A DNA stretch of 10,284 nt, taken from Pseudomonadota bacterium. GTDB lineage: Bacteria > Pseudomonadota > Alphaproteobacteria > Acetobacterales > Acetobacteraceae. The position numbers and the translations under genes were made by a program. Positions 1 to 6,700 of this stretch are shown here, one piece after another; positions within the stretch are counted from its first letter, which is position 1; every line of letters starts with the position of its first letter. The stretch lies in NCBI GenBank assembly GCA_021808185.1, contig JAKBCB010000091.1, forward strand, positions 1-10,284. Reading direction: 5' to 3'. Below the pieces are notes generated by a model that ran no database searches, was not told the origin of the DNA, and was given only the letters and a program-made list of their open reading frames with translations.

Positions 1-692
1 GCCGGCCGCTGCGTCACCAGCGCGCCATCGCGCAGCACCGCGATTCCGTCGGCCAAGTCGCGCACTTCCTGCATACGGTGCGAGATGTAGATGATGCCGA
101 CGCCATCGGCCCGCATCTGCCGGATCACCGCGAACAGCCGGCGGCTTTCGTCCTCGGTCAGCGAGGAGGTCGGCTCGTCGAGTGCCAGAATGCGCACGCC
201 GGAACGCAGCGCGCGCATGATCTCCACAAGTTGCCGATGCGCGGGGCCAAGGTCGCCCGCGCGCGCCCAGGGCGAGATGTCGTGCGCGAGGCCGAAGCGG
301 TCGAGCAGGGCGGCGGTGCGCCGGCGCAGGTCGCGCCGGTCGAGAAAGATGCCGCCGCGCGGGCGCAGGTCGCCGATGAACAGGTTTTCCGCCACCGACA
401 GATCCGGCGCGATGTCGGGGTCCTGATGGATCACGCGCACACCGGCCGCGTGCGCCTGCGCCGGGGCCTGGAACGCCTGAGGCTGGCCGTCGATCAGCAC
501 CGCGCCGTGATCGGGCGGATGCACGCCTTCGAGGATGCGCATCAGCGTGGATTTGCCGGCGCCGTTCTCGCCGACCAGCGCCAGCACCTCGCCCGCGTGC
601 AGCGCGATGGTGACGCCGGTCAGCGCCTGCACCACGCCGAAGCGCTTGGAGATGTCTTGCAGCGTCAGCAGCGGCGGGGAAGGGGACGCCAT
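1..692 (-). CDS. Sugar ABC transporter ATP-binding protein (N-terminal part, cut by window edge)
   Basis: This is the cytoplasmic ATPase of a carbohydrate ABC importer of the AraG/RbsA/MglA class, which normally has about 500 residues and two fused nucleotide-binding domains. Only the first 230 residues are present; the second domain and any permease lie beyond base 1. Visible in the first domain are Walker A GENGAGKST (residues 41-49, K48), a Q-loop at Q90, Walker B ILALDEP (168-174, E173) and the switch histidine in IYISHRM (H205). The ABC signature reads LGPAHRQ (148-154) where the class normally has LSxxxxQ, so the signature serine is glycine. The ATG at 692 is preceded by GGAG (703-706) at a 10-base spacing. 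It lies 56 bases downstream of the binding-protein gene on the same strand, so the two should work as one importer. The class is secure; the sugar rests on the neighbour. Confidence 0.95.
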   Translation of the reverse strand, partial: MASPSPPLLTLQDISKRFGVVQALTGVTIALHAGEVLALVGENGAGKSTLMRILEGVHPPDHGAVLIDGQPQAFQAPAQAHAAGVRVIHQDPDIAPDLSVAENLFIGDLRPRGGIFLDRRDLRRRTAALLDRFGLAHDISPWARAGDLGPAHRQLVEIMRALRSGVRILALDEPTSSLTEDESRRLFAVIRQMRADGVGIIYISHRMQEVRDLADGIAVLRDGALVTQRP

Positions 693-708
693 CGCGGGAA
701 TACTCCGT

Positions 709-737
709 GTGCCGCGGCCCCGCTCGGGCCGCGGCAC
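709..737 (-). promoter_or_regulatory. Intercistronic 12-bp GC-rich hairpin
   Basis: Bases 709-720 are a perfect reverse complement of 726-737, with a 5-base loop (721-725). It starts 12 bases after the binding-protein stop codon and ends 16 bases before the ATPase start codon. No T-run follows on the minus strand, so it does not look like a strong intrinsic terminator. In other binding-protein-dependent importers (for example malE-malF), hairpins in this position protect the upstream mRNA or attenuate the downstream genes, giving more binding protein than ATPase. That role is inferred here from position. Confidence 0.7.
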
Positions 738-748
738 CGAGGAAAAGC

Positions 749-1735
749 CTAGCTCTTGTGGCAGATGCGACCCTTGAAGTCGGAGAAGTTGGCCGGGGTG
801 ATGAGGTCCGGGCTGACATAGGTGATGATTGGCAGCGGCTCGTTGTCCTTGATCGACTTCACCAGCATCGCCACCGCCGTGGCACCCTCCTTGCCGGAAT
901 CGATCCACAGCGTGCCGCGGAAGCCGGTCGGGTTGCCGCTGCCGAAGGCGTCGCAGGCGCGGCTGCCGTCGATGCCGACGCCGATCACCTGATCGGGTTT
1001 CATGTTGGCGTTCTCGGTCGCGCGCACGGCACCGAGCACGCCGTCGTCGTTGCAAGAGTAGAAAATCCAGTGCTGCGCTTCGGGATGCGCGGTCATGGTC
1101 GTCGTCACCGCGTCGATCGCGCTGTTCATCGTGTTGTCGTAGGGAATGCGCACGATGTTGGCCTTGTCGAAGCCCGGCAGCGCCTCCAGCAGCGCCGCCT
1201 CGGCGCCGCGGTTGCGCTGCATGCAGGTATCGGCCTTGCGGTCCTCGATGCTGCCCAAGCGCACGTCCTTCAGCTTGTCCCAGCCGAGTTCCTTGTACAG
1301 CTTTGCATCCTCGGCGCCGACCTGCTTGCCGATGTTGGTCGCGTTCATGCCGATATACGGCACCTGCTTCTTATCCTGCGTGTAGATGTCGTCATCCACC
1401 GCGATCAGCCGGATGCCGGCCTTCGCCGCCTTCTCCGCCACCACGGGGCCGAGGGCGCGGTCCGGCACGACGATGGCGATGCCCTTCACGCCGTCGCCAA
1501 CCATGGTGTCGAAGGTGGTCAGCGTCAGGTCGGCGTTGAACTGCACGTCCTGCGTGCTGATCTTGGCCCCGAGCTTCGCCGCTTCCGCCTTGGCGCCGGC
1601 GACCTCGGCGACGAACCAGGGGTGCTCGCCCATCTTGTTGATGTAGCCGAGCTTGATGTCATCCGCCCGGGCGGTGGCCCCGAGGCCGAGCAGGACGGCG
1701 GCGGCGAGGCCGCCAAGCATCACCGAGGTTTTCAT
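749..1735 (-). CDS. Periplasmic sugar-binding protein, AraF (L-arabinose-binding) family
   Basis: This is the solute receptor of a carbohydrate ABC importer, 328 residues. Residues 1-24 form a signal peptide: K2, a hydrophobic core and an A-R-A cleavage site before D25. The mature part follows E. coli AraF closely by eye, including KGIAIVVPD...LG, LIAVDDD, HPEAQHWIF, NDDGVLGAVRATE and VIGVGIDG. This supports arabinose or a related pentose/hexose as ligand. Residues at some AraF sugar-contact positions differ (for example DTCMQRNRG where AraF has DTARRRTTG), so the exact sugar is unsettled. Four cysteines lie in the mature region. The frame is open up to 1861, but I choose the ATG at 1735 because the signal peptide starts there and a GGGAG ribosome site (1746-1750) sits 10 bases upstream. 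The ATPase gene follows. Confidence 0.95.
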   Translation of the reverse strand: MKTSVMLGGLAAAVLLGLGATARADDIKLGYINKMGEHPWFVAEVAGAKAEAAKLGAKISTQDVQFNADLTLTTFDTMVGDGVKGIAIVVPDRALGPVVAEKAAKAGIRLIAVDDDIYTQDKKQVPYIGMNATNIGKQVGAEDAKLYKELGWDKLKDVRLGSIEDRKADTCMQRNRGAEAALLEALPGFDKANIVRIPYDNTMNSAIDAVTTTMTAHPEAQHWIFYSCNDDGVLGAVRATENANMKPDQVIGVGIDGSRACDAFGSGNPTGFRGTLWIDSGKEGATAVAMLVKSIKDNEPLPIITYVSPDLITPANFSDFKGRICHKS

Positions 1736-1760
1736 TGTTCGCGTTCTCCCTTGTTGTCCA

Positions 1761-1777
1761 GCCGGGTTCGGCCCGGC
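1761..1777 (-). promoter_or_regulatory. Small hairpin in leader of the sugar-binding protein gene
   Basis: GCCGGG (1761-1766) and CCCGGC (1772-1777) can pair around a 5-base loop, about 10 bases upstream of the ribosome-binding site of the binding-protein gene. It could stabilise the 5' end of the mRNA or modulate ribosome access. It is short, and such stems arise easily in GC-rich DNA. Confidence 0.35.
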
Positions 1778-1811
1778 GATTGCGGCGCGTCGGGGCGGTT
1801 CCGGGGGCGGG

Positions 1812-1826
1812 ATTGGTCGTATGAAT
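1812..1826. promoter_or_regulatory. Candidate operator, copy 2
   Basis: ATTGGTCGTATGAAT matches the copy at 1941-1955 in 13 of 15 positions, including an exact shared 10-mer TCGTATGAAT. The arms around the central CGT are imperfect inverted repeats (4 of 6 pairs). It lies in the leader of the sugar-binding protein gene, 77 bases upstream of the start codon. Duplicated pseudo-palindromes before a sugar transporter gene are typical of repressor sites of the GntR or LacI type. No regulator gene is visible in the window. Confidence 0.45.
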
Positions 1827-1940
1827 CGAGGGGAATCAGTCCGCGAAGCCGACGAGCACATGACAGGATCACTGGCATTTGCTGCGCCGCACCGCGCTCA
1901 GCCTCTCGACGTTTTCTCCCGGTCCCGGTTCAGCCGGTCC

Positions 1941-1955
1941 ATTTATCGTATGAAT
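1941..1955. promoter_or_regulatory. Candidate operator, copy 1
   Basis: ATTTATCGTATGAAT is an imperfect 15-base palindrome: ATTTAT and ATGAAT around a central CGT, 5 of 6 arm pairs matching. It is repeated at 1812-1826, with 129 bases between starts, in the same orientation. It lies just downstream of the candidate -10 box of the minus-strand promoter, where a bound repressor would cover the transcription start. Confidence 0.5.
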
Positions 1956-1957
1956 AG

Positions 1958-1986
1958 GCGTATCACGCGCGCAAAGCGCCGGTCAA
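1958..1986 (-). promoter_or_regulatory. Candidate promoter for the sugar-uptake genes
   Basis: On the minus strand, TTGACC (1986-1981) matches the -35 consensus in 5 of 6 positions. A 17-base spacer then leads to ATACGC (1963-1958), a poor -10 box; TACGCC one base later, preceded by TGA, is an alternative extended -10. Transcription would begin near 1951, inside the candidate operator at 1941-1955, and leave a leader of about 215 bases. The predicted -35 box lies 7 bases beyond the universal stress protein stop codon. Confidence 0.35.
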
Positions 1987-1992
1987 GCGAGG

Positions 1993-2814
1993 TCAGTGGT
2001 GCAGCAACACCGGCATGTCGGCGTGGCCGAGCACGTCGCGCGTGGCGCCGCCCAGCAGCGCCTCGATGGCGCGGGAATGCGCGTAGGCGCCCATCACCAG
2101 CAAATCGGCGCCGATGGCATGGGCTTCGCGGAGCAGGCTCGCCCCGACCTCCTCGCGGCCGATCACGAAGCGGTGGATCGCGGGCGGCTGGTCGAACGCG
2201 CCGAGATCCGGCGGCGCCTCGCCGGGCAGGTCGCCCGAGCCGGTGTCCGCGCTCCCCACCAGGATCGTGATGCGCCCCGCCCGATGCAGCAGCGGCGTGG
2301 CGGCGACGATGGCGTGTTCCGCCGTCTCGCTCGGGCTCCAGGCGAGGGCGATGTGCGCGCCGAGGGTGTCGGGGACGCGCGGCGGCACGAGCAGCACCGG
2401 CGGCGGGCTGGCGAACAGGGCGGCGGTGATCGCGGCCTTGCCGTCACCGGGTTCGTGATGCGCCGCGCGGCCGATGACGATCAGATCCGCCCGCGCTCCC
2501 TCGCGGGCGACAATCTCGGCCTCGACCCCGGTTTCCTCCCGCCAAGCACCGGCGGGTTCGGCACCGGCGTCACGCCGCCAGGCGTCGAAGATGCCGCGCA
2601 GGGCGGCCGAGCGCGCGGCCTCCTGGGCCTCGAAACGGGCCTTGCGATCCGGCGTCATCACCTCCTCGGAGGGCATGAAGCCCGGGTCCTCGGCCGCGCG
2701 GACATGCAGCACCTCGATGCGCGCCGCGGGTAGCCGCCGTGCCACGAGCCTCGCCGCGGCGAGCACCGGGCGCGCGGTGTCCACATGGTTCAGCACGGCG
2801 AGGATCTGGCGCAT
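1993..2814 (-). CDS. Universal stress protein, tandem UspA domains
   Basis: This 273-residue cytoplasmic protein has two UspA-like halves. The N-terminal half begins with ILAVLNHVD and ends at LLVPP (about 1-145); the C-terminal half spans about 150-273. The C-terminal half carries the nucleotide-binding signature MGAYAHSRAIEALLGGATRD (241-260), close to G-x2-G-x9-G-(S/T), with A245 replacing the second glycine. The N-terminal half has only LIVIGRA and lacks the full loop, so it is probably a non-binding half. Proteins of this kind are usually induced by starvation or oxidative stress, but specific partners are unknown. The start ATG lies 3 bases after the crcB stop, with a GGAG ribosome site (2825-2828) inside the end of crcB, so it is the last gene of the minus-strand operon. 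Confidence 0.93.
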   Translation of the reverse strand: MRQILAVLNHVDTARPVLAAARLVARRLPAARIEVLHVRAAEDPGFMPSEEVMTPDRKARFEAQEAARSAALRGIFDAWRRDAGAEPAGAWREETGVEAEIVAREGARADLIVIGRAAHHEPGDGKAAITAALFASPPPVLLVPPRVPDTLGAHIALAWSPSETAEHAIVAATPLLHRAGRITILVGSADTGSGDLPGEAPPDLGAFDQPPAIHRFVIGREEVGASLLREAHAIGADLLVMGAYAHSRAIEALLGGATRDVLGHADMPVLLHH

Positions 2815-2817
2815 CGC

Positions 2818-3219
2818 TCATGGCTCCGTTCGCGGCGGCAGGCCGATATGGGTGGCGATCCAGTAGCCGAGGAACGCGCCGGCCAGACACAGCCCCACCG
2901 ACGCCAGAATATAGAGCGCCGCCGCCACGGTTTCGCCCGCCTGCAACAGTTCCAGGGTTTGCAGGCTGAACGAGGAAAACGTCGTGAAGCCGCCACAGAA
3001 GCCGACCATCACGAACGCCCGCATGTTCGAGCCCATCGGCATCGGGCCGTTCGCGAGTGTCATGGCCCCGAACAGCGCGATGACGAAGCTGCCGACGATA
3101 TTGATGAGCAGCGTGCCCCACGGAAACGCCGCCCCCCAGGCGCGCGCGGCGAGCAGCCCGACGCCGTAGCGGCTGACGCCGCCGATGGCGCTCCCGATCG
3201 CCACGACCAGCCACGACAT
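2818..3219 (-). CDS. crcB: Fluoride channel CrcB/Fluc
   Basis: This small inner-membrane fluoride exporter (133 residues with this start) works as an antiparallel dimer. Four hydrophobic segments are visible at about 2-24, 34-56, 67-90 and 98-121. The family motifs are present: GGVSRYG near the N-terminus, GTLLINIVGSF with the pore-lining N40, and GFCGGFTTFSSF (73-84), which holds the pore phenylalanines and the backbone of the central sodium site. I prefer the ATG at 3219 because MSWLVVAIGSAIGG matches the usual CrcB N-terminus. The same frame is also open to a TTG at 3243, and the strongest G-rich ribosome site is poorly placed for either start (see the leader entry at 3219-3236). It follows metC by 46 bases. 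No fluoride riboswitch is evident there, so expression probably depends on the operon. Confidence 0.95.
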   Translation of the reverse strand: MSWLVVAIGSAIGGVSRYGVGLLAARAWGAAFPWGTLLINIVGSFVIALFGAMTLANGPMPMGSNMRAFVMVGFCGGFTTFSSFSLQTLELLQAGETVAAALYILASVGLCLAGAFLGYWIATHIGLPPRTEP

Positions 3220-3236
3220 CACGATGCCCGCGCCAT
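3219..3236 (-). promoter_or_regulatory. Possible 5-codon leader ORF coupled to crcB
   Basis: On the minus strand, GGGGGGA (3250-3244) sits 8 bases upstream of an ATG at 3236. This ATG opens a 5-codon frame (M-A-R-A-S) whose TGA (3221-3219) shares its last base with the crcB ATG at 3219, giving TGATG. A ribosome initiating at 3236 would stop exactly on the crcB start and could re-initiate there. It is a plausible coupling device, but it is very short and may be chance. Confidence 0.3.
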
Positions 3237-3265
3237 GTGACAATCCCCCCGTGTTCGCATGGCGC

Positions 3266-4477
3266 TCAGTCCAGCGCCACGACGCCGGTGAAGCCCCGCA
3301 TCGCGGCGAACGCCTGCGTGATGTCGGCGATCAGGTCGGACGGTTCCTCCAGCCCGACATGGAAGCGCGCCATCTGCCCGCCGAAATCGCCGGTTCCGGC
3401 GGTGCGGTTGACGAATCCGGTTGTCGGCAGCACGAGACTTTCGTAGCCGCCCCAGGAGGCGCCGATGCCGAACAACTCCAGCGCCTCGGCCATCGCGTGC
3501 ACCGCCTGTTGCGAGAACTCCGGCCGCAGGACCACGCCGAACAGGCTGCACGCGCCGGTGAAGTCGCGCTTCCAGAATTCGTGGCCGGGGCAGGAGGGCA
3601 GGGCGGGGTGCAGCACGCGCGCCACTTCCGGCTGCTCGGCGAACCAGCGCGCCACGACCAGGGCGGATTGCTGCTGCCGGTCCAGCCGCACCGCCATGGT
3701 GCGCACGCCGCGCAGCGCCAGCCAGCAATCGTCCGGGCTCGCATACTGCCCGAGCGCGAGGGCGGCGGTGCGCACGCGCTCCCAATCCTCGGGCGTGTTG
3801 GTGGTCACGCTGCCCAGCAGCACGTCCGAATGCCCGACCACGTATTTGGTCAGCGCCTGGATCGACACGTCCACGCCGTGCCGGAACGGCTGGAAGAAAT
3901 GGATGCCCCAGGTGTTGTCCATCAGCACTTTCGCCCCGCGCGCATGGGCGACTGCTGACAGGGCGGGCACGTCCTGCACCTCGAACGTATGGCTGCCGGG
4001 GCTTTCCAGATACAGCACCGTGGTGTTGGGCCGGAACAGCGGCGCGATGCCCTCGGCGCCGATCATCGGATCGTAGAATGTCGTCTCTATGCCCATCTGG
4101 CTGAGCATTCCGGTGGCGAAGCCGCGTGCCGGGCCGTACACCGAATCCGGCATCAGCATGTGGTCGCCGGCCTTCAGATAGGCCAGCAGCGGCGTGGTGA
4201 CGGCGGCCAGGCCGGAACAGACGATCTGGCAGCGCGTGCCGCCCTCGATCTCGGCGATCACGTCTTCCAGCGGCCAATGCGTCGGCGTGCCCATCACGCC
4301 GTACAGCAAGGTCTGCTCCAGCCGCTTGGTCATGCCGAAACGGCGGTCGTCCATGGTCGGATACAGCACCGTGGAGCCGCGATGCAGCGCCGGGTTGACG
4401 AACCCGCCGGCCCGCTTGCCGGCGCGGCCGGCGTGGGAGAGGCGGGTGTGCCAATCGTGAGAGGCGTCGTCGGTCAT
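3266..4477 (-). CDS. metC: Cystathionine beta-lyase (PLP-dependent C-S lyase)
   Basis: This 403-residue cytoplasmic enzyme belongs to the Cys/Met-metabolism PLP family. Cystathionine beta-lyase cleaves cystathionine to homocysteine, pyruvate and ammonia in methionine synthesis. The PLP lysine is K211 in ALTKYVVGHSD, the form typical of MetC. MDNTW (186-190) supplies the aspartate that contacts the pyridine nitrogen, LLYGVMGTPT (58-67) the phosphate-binding tyrosine, DSVYG the stacking Y114, and ARFHVGLE (370-377) the substrate-carboxylate arginine R371. The frame extends to 4534, but I choose the ATG at 4477, which has a GGAG ribosome site and lies 4 bases after the sulfurtransferase stop. 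Adjacency to a mercaptopyruvate sulfurtransferase points to linked cysteine/homocysteine sulfur handling. Related gamma-family lyases cannot be wholly excluded. Confidence 0.95.
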   Translation of the reverse strand: MTDDASHDWHTRLSHAGRAGKRAGGFVNPALHRGSTVLYPTMDDRRFGMTKRLEQTLLYGVMGTPTHWPLEDVIAEIEGGTRCQIVCSGLAAVTTPLLAYLKAGDHMLMPDSVYGPARGFATGMLSQMGIETTFYDPMIGAEGIAPLFRPNTTVLYLESPGSHTFEVQDVPALSAVAHARGAKVLMDNTWGIHFFQPFRHGVDVSIQALTKYVVGHSDVLLGSVTTNTPEDWERVRTAALALGQYASPDDCWLALRGVRTMAVRLDRQQQSALVVARWFAEQPEVARVLHPALPSCPGHEFWKRDFTGACSLFGVVLRPEFSQQAVHAMAEALELFGIGASWGGYESLVLPTTGFVNRTAGTGDFGGQMARFHVGLEEPSDLIADITQAFAAMRGFTGVVALD

Positions 4478-4481
4478 GCGA

Positions 4482-5336
4482 TCAGGTCTCCACCGGGGTA
4501 TCGGGGCGGCCGCCCCATTCGGTCCATGAACCATCGTACACCGCGCCGGGCGGCAGGCCCGCGCGGGCCATGGCGAGCGTGATGACGGTCGCGGTCACGC
4601 CGGAGCCGCAGCTTGTCACCACCGGCCGGCTGCCATCCGCGCCGACGGCGGCGAGGCGGGCGCGCAGTTGCTCGGGCGGCAGCAGGGTCAGGTCGGGTGC
4701 CAGCAGCGAGGTGATGGGCAGGCTTTTGGCACCCGGAATATGGCCGCCGCGCAGCCCGGCACGCGGCTCCGGCACGGTCGCATCGAAGCGGCCGGCGGCG
4801 CGGGCGTCGAGCACCAGTTCCTGAAGGCTAACGACGTTAGCCATCATGTCGCCGATGCCGCGCAGCCGGGTGGCGCGGAAATCGGGGCGGAAGCTGGCCG
4901 GCGCTGGCGCGGCTGGCGTGCCGCTTTCGGTCGCATGGCCGGCGCGCTGCCAGGCGGGCAGACCACCATCGAGCACAACGGCGCGGTCGTGGCCGAACAG
5001 CCCCATCAACCACCAGCCGCGCCCGGCCGAGAAAATGCCGCGCTGGTCGTAGAACACGCAGAGCGTCTCGTTGGAGATGCCGAGCGCGCCGACGAGCCGT
5101 GCGAACCGCCCGGCGGTGGGGACCATGTGCGGCAGGTCGGTGTCCGGGTCGGAGGCCGCGTCGATGTCGAAGAAGCGCGCCCCAGGAATATGAGCGGATT
5201 CATATCCTTGCCGGGCGTTCTTGTTCTCGTTCGGCAAATACAGCGTGGCGTCCAGCACGACGATGTCGGCGGCCCCCAGATGCGCCGCCAGCCAATCGGC
5301 GCTGGCCAGCGGCGCGCTATCCGGCATCATTGTCAT
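4482..5336 (-). CDS. sseA: 3-mercaptopyruvate sulfurtransferase (tandem rhodanese)
   Basis: This enzyme moves sulfur from 3-mercaptopyruvate (made from cysteine by transamination) to thiol acceptors or cyanide through a cysteine persulfide. It has 284 residues, the usual SseA length. An inactive N-terminal rhodanese domain (about 8-135) contains HIPGARFFDID and VFYDQRGIFSAGRGWW. A catalytic C-terminal domain (about 165-280) contains GHIPGAKSLP and the active loop CGSGVTA with C243. CGSGVTA is the loop typical of mercaptopyruvate rather than thiosulfate sulfurtransferases. The start ATG at 5336 has an AGGA site 7 bases upstream and lies 9 bases after the alaX stop. MetC follows after 4 bases, so the two sulfur enzymes are very likely co-translated. 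Confidence 0.95.
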   Translation of the reverse strand: MTMMPDSAPLASADWLAAHLGAADIVVLDATLYLPNENKNARQGYESAHIPGARFFDIDAASDPDTDLPHMVPTAGRFARLVGALGISNETLCVFYDQRGIFSAGRGWWLMGLFGHDRAVVLDGGLPAWQRAGHATESGTPAAPAPASFRPDFRATRLRGIGDMMANVVSLQELVLDARAAGRFDATVPEPRAGLRGGHIPGAKSLPITSLLAPDLTLLPPEQLRARLAAVGADGSRPVVTSCGSGVTATVITLAMARAGLPPGAVYDGSWTEWGGRPDTPVET

Positions 5337-5345
5337 ATAATATTC

Positions 5346-6062
5346 CTATTCTGCCAGGGCGACGACGACGCGCCGGTTCTGCCGGCCCTTGTTCTCGATC
5401 TTCAGCACCCGCAGCGCCCCGATCTCGCCGGTGCGCGCGACATGCGTGCCGCCGCAGGGTTGCAGGTCGATGGGCGTCTCGCCCGCGCCGATGCGCACGA
5501 GGCGCAGCCGCCCGGTGCCGCGCGGCGGCTTGACCGACAGGGTGCGGACCAGGGCCGGGTTGGTGTCCAGCACGCTCTCGTCCACCCATTCGGTGGTCAC
5601 CGGATGATCCCGCGACGCCAGCGCGTTCAGGCCGGCTTCGAGGGCCTCCTTCGCCGGCGGGTCGGAAAGGTCGAAATCCAGGCGGGATTTGTCCGCGCCG
5701 ATCTGCCCGCCCGTGACAGCGGCACCCGGCAGCACGGCGCAGAGCAGGTGCAGCGCCGTGTGCATCCGCATCAGCGCAAAGCGGCGATCCCAGTCCAGCA
5801 CGGCTTCGACGGTCGCGCCCACCGGCGGCAGGGGCGCGCCGGGGGCGGGAACGTGCAGCACCGCCTCGCCCTCGCCCTTGATGGTGTCCGCCACCGCCAT
5901 CTCGCCGCCGTCCCAGCGCAGCACGCCGGTATCGCCGGGCTGGCCGCCGGCGCGGGGGTAGAACACGGTGCGGTCGAGCACCACGCCCTCCGGTGCGCTC
6001 GCGCGCACCGTCGCGCTTGCCGCGCGCAGGGTCGCGTCGGCGCGGAACAGCAACTCGGTCAT
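5346..6062 (-). CDS. alaX: Alanyl-tRNA editing protein AlaX (trans-editing hydrolase)
   Basis: This 238-residue stand-alone homologue of the AlaRS editing domain hydrolyses mischarged Ser-tRNA(Ala) or Gly-tRNA(Ala) and so guards translation. The four zinc ligands are visible: H101 and H105 in HTALH, and C203 and H207 in CGGTH. The glycine-rich RTVFYPRAGGQPGDTG (31-46), typical of the AlaRS/AlaX N-terminal editing region, is also present. Its length fits the mid-size AlaX-M type, which has an extra N-terminal portion, and no C-Ala or synthetase domain follows. The start ATG at 6062 overlaps the Nudix stop as ATGA (6062-6059), with GGGGGG (6067-6072) as ribosome site, implying translational coupling. 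The frame is open further upstream through the Nudix gene, but nothing there resembles AlaX. Confidence 0.95.
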   Translation of the reverse strand: MTELLFRADATLRAASATVRASAPEGVVLDRTVFYPRAGGQPGDTGVLRWDGGEMAVADTIKGEGEAVLHVPAPGAPLPPVGATVEAVLDWDRRFALMRMHTALHLLCAVLPGAAVTGGQIGADKSRLDFDLSDPPAKEALEAGLNALASRDHPVTTEWVDESVLDTNPALVRTLSVKPPRGTGRLRLVRIGAGETPIDLQPCGGTHVARTGEIGALRVLKIENKGRQNRRVVVALAE

Positions 6063-6700
6063 GCGGCCCCCCATTCGCGGCGCAGCCAGTCCCGGCGGGC
6101 GGCGAGCCAGAGCAGGGCCACCGTGGTCACCACGTTGCCGAACGCGCCGGTCAGCGCGTCCTCGATGGCGCGCTCGGCCGGCCACAGGCGGATGCGGATG
6201 TCCTCGTGCTCGGCGGCGAGGCCGGCGGTGCCGACGATGCCCGCCGCGTCGGCCGGCGGGGCCGTGACCTCGCCGACATAGAGCGCCACCCGTTCGTCGC
6301 AGCCGCCGGGGGAGAGCAGATAGTCGCCGATAGGCAGCAGCCGGCGCGGCAGCAGGCCGACTTCCTCCTCGGCCTCGCGCAGCAGCGTGGTGGCCGGGTC
6401 TTCGTCCGCGTCGCACAGGCCGGCCGGCACCTCCACCATCACCGGATCGACGCCGGCGGCCAGCGCCGGCAGGCGGAATTGCTCGATCAGCACGACGGTG
6501 TCGGTCACGGGATCGTACGGCAGCAGCGCGGCCGCGCGCCCCCGGCGCCAGAGTTCCCAGGTGCGCAGGCCGGAGATGTCGCCGTCGAAGCGGCGCTGGC
6601 GGAATTTGATGCGTTGCAGCGCGAAGCGACCGTTCCAGACGGTCTCGTCGGACTCGATGGTGACTCCGGGATGCGGGGGCACGGGGGAGGGGCCGGTCAT
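6059..6700 (-). CDS. Nudix hydrolase, ADP-ribose pyrophosphatase type
   Basis: This 213-residue protein has a perfect Nudix box G-x5-E-x7-REUxEExGU running from G94 through E100, R108, E109, E112 and E113 to G115-L116. The preceding VVLIEQFRLPAL and MVEVPAG resemble the NudF/ADP-ribose pyrophosphatase branch. That branch hydrolyses ADP-ribose or related nucleoside diphosphate sugars to AMP plus a sugar phosphate, using metal bound by the box glutamates. Substrate is inferred from subfamily only. The ATG at 6700 is preceded by AGGG at a 9-base spacing. The same frame stays open far upstream, antisense to the kinase gene, but that extension has no Nudix features. It appears to be the first gene of the minus-strand operon, divergent from the sensor gene with 135 bases between starts. 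No convincing promoter is visible in that gap. Confidence 0.93.
   Translation of the reverse strand: MTGPSPVPPHPGVTIESDETVWNGRFALQRIKFRQRRFDGDISGLRTWELWRRGRAAALLPYDPVTDTVVLIEQFRLPALAAGVDPVMVEVPAGLCDADEDPATTLLREAEEEVGLLPRRLLPIGDYLLSPGGCDERVALYVGEVTAPPADAAGIVGTAGLAAEHEDIRIRLWPAERAIEDALTGAFGNVVTTVALLWLAARRDWLRREWGAA

Noticed and set aside
707..1957. 416-codon plus-strand open frame opposite the sugar-binding protein
   Set aside because: Antisense to an unambiguous AraF-type gene; composition is typical of a complementary-strand artefact.
1967..1980. Terminator after the universal stress protein gene (GCGC-AAA-GCGC, 1969-1979)
   Set aside because: Only a 4-bp stem with a 3-base loop and no T-run; too weak to call.
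3220..3265. Fluoride riboswitch upstream of crcB
   Set aside because: The 46-base gap after metC is too short for the aptamer plus an expression platform, and no matching fold is apparent.
3219..4454. 411-codon minus-strand frame overlapping metC in another frame
   Set aside because: Arg/Ala/Pro-rich frame-shifted reading of metC; only its last five codons (the possible leader before crcB) merited separate mention.
4668..6281. 537-codon plus-strand open frame opposite sseA, alaX and the Nudix gene
   Set aside because: It spans three convincing minus-strand genes and has shadow-like composition with no motif.
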